A DNA stretch of 5,872 nucleotides from Planctomycetota bacterium (GTDB taxonomy: Bacteria > Planctomycetota > Planctomycetia > Pirellulales > Lacipirellulaceae), in NCBI GenBank assembly GCA_013151315.1, contig JAADIN010000283.1:1-5872 (forward strand), read 5' to 3'. Below are positions 5,427-5,872 of this stretch, one piece after another. The stretch's first letter is position 1, and every line of letters begins with the position of its first letter. A model generated the notes under the pieces. It did no database searches, was not told where the DNA came from, and saw nothing but the letters and a program-made list of their open reading frames with translations. Position numbers and translations under genes: made by a program.

Positions 5427-5666
5427 GCCTGGCCCCACGAAACGCACGCTTGGCAACTCGATTTAGAAAACACGGGGAAAGTCACGATTGACCCCTACGT
5501 CGAATTGCGTTGGGTCGACCAAGATGGTTTTGAATTGATCATGTGCTACGGTTCGGCAGGTAAAAAAGTCGAGCCGGGCGAGACGCGGCATTTTTCCGGC
5601 ACCAACATCCTGGACCCCGAGGAAGCCCGGCTTTTCTACGAGGTAACCATGGACATAACCGAATAA
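5427..5666 (+). pseudogene. 5'-truncated coding remnant of unknown function
   Basis: An open frame of 79 codons follows an in-frame TGA (5424-5426) and ends with TAA at 5664-5666. Its product looks like real protein: WQLDLENTGKV, then IDPYVELRWVDQDGFEL, VEPGETRHFSG and LDPEEARLFYEV, with alternating hydrophobic and polar residues typical of a beta-sandwich. That is the pattern of the C-terminal end of an FxLYD/Ig-like or similar extracytoplasmic domain, but I do not recognise the family. No ATG exists before the in-frame Met at 5541; GTG is absent and TTG occurs only at 5505 and later, within the apparent domain. The gene therefore seems to have lost its 5' part, at or near the palindrome ending at 5388. 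An unusual start or sequencing frameshift upstream is the alternative. Confidence 0.5.
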
Positions 5667-5716
5667 CCCCCATGCGCAGCCCCTTCCAGCAAGCAGCCGT
5701 TCACGGAAAACTGAAA

Positions 5717-5778
5717 CACAGAGGCACAGAGGCACAGAGAGAACGGAGTTTTTCAAGCATTTCCTCCGTGTCTCTGTG
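5717..5778. repeat. CACAGAGG-type inverted and tandem repeat
   Basis: CACAGAGG is repeated at 5717-5724 and 5725-5732, with a CACAGAGA copy at 5733-5740. Arm 5717-5732 is complementary to 5763-5778 at 14 of 16 positions, with a 30-nt loop. This ACACAGAGG/CTCTGTGG motif is a dispersed intergenic repeat known from many planctomycete and other bacterial genomes. Read on the minus strand it produces the spurious peptide VPLCLCVSV. It may act as a terminator between the remnant and the gene at the right edge. Confidence 0.85.
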
Positions 5779-5796
5779 GTAAAATTCCTTAGAACC

Positions 5797-5872
5797 ATGC
5801 CTGAAACATCAAGCTTTTGCCTACAATCCTGGTGGCAGTTATTGCGTATTGGCAACGTATTTACTGCCATCA
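5797..5872 (+). CDS. N-terminus of a probable UbiA-type prenyltransferase (partial)
   Basis: An ATG at 5797 opens a frame that runs off the window after 25 codons. The product includes SWWQLLRIGNVFTAI. UbiA-family membrane prenyltransferases often begin with a short polar leader and then a LxLLRxxNxFTA segment that leads into the first transmembrane helix. These enzymes attach isoprenoid chains to aromatic or sugar acceptors in the membrane, in quinone, haem or lipid synthesis. The DDxxD metal-binding motifs lie beyond the window, so the family call rests on a short match. No strong ribosome-binding site precedes the start. It begins 18 bp after the CACAGAGG inverted repeat, so it probably has its own promoter or relies on one not recognised here. 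Confidence 0.5.
   Translation, partial: MPETSSFCLQSWWQLLRIGNVFTAI

Noticed and set aside
5463..5870. 135-codon minus-strand ORF
   Set aside because: It is antisense to the coding remnant and includes the peptide VPLCLCVSV, an artefact of the CACAGAGG repeat.

Overview
The window looks like a chromosomal stretch from a planctomycete, probably of the Pirellula/Rhodopirellula/Blastopirellula kind. This rests on long gene-poor spacers full of large inverted repeats, a CACAGAGG-type dispersed repeat, weak or absent Shine-Dalgarno signals, and the style of the PIG-L and PfkB proteins. The assignment is inference, because no rRNA or marker gene is present.

Positions 1-840 are a scar of mobile DNA. 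They hold the last codons of an IS630-like transposase (1-74) and a lower-GC stretch with several perfect small hairpins (about 250-425). Next come the 3' half of a tRNA-Leu(UAG) starting exactly at the anticodon stem (529-583), which looks like a displaced integration-site fragment, and a broken piece of an IS256-family transposase spread over three reading frames (599-759).

Positions 843-4925 carry the functional core: four sugar-metabolism genes in two divergent pairs around a 96-bp spacer. The minus strand has a PIG-L/LmbE deacetylase (TTG or ATG start) followed 4 nt later by a glucosamine-6-phosphate deaminase (NagB)-like protein that lacks one catalytic Asp. The plus strand has a TIM-barrel class I aldolase-like protein followed by a PfkB sugar kinase. 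Together these suggest a catabolic route for an N-acylated amino sugar: deacetylation, phosphorylation, isomerisation with or without deamination, and aldol cleavage. The substrate cannot be read from the sequence.

Positions 4926-5872 are gene-poor. They contain a terminator-like hairpin, a 71-bp near-perfect palindrome, a nested GC-rich palindrome, a 5'-truncated coding remnant (5427-5666), a CACAGAGG inverted repeat, and the first 25 codons of a probable UbiA-type prenyltransferase running off the right edge.
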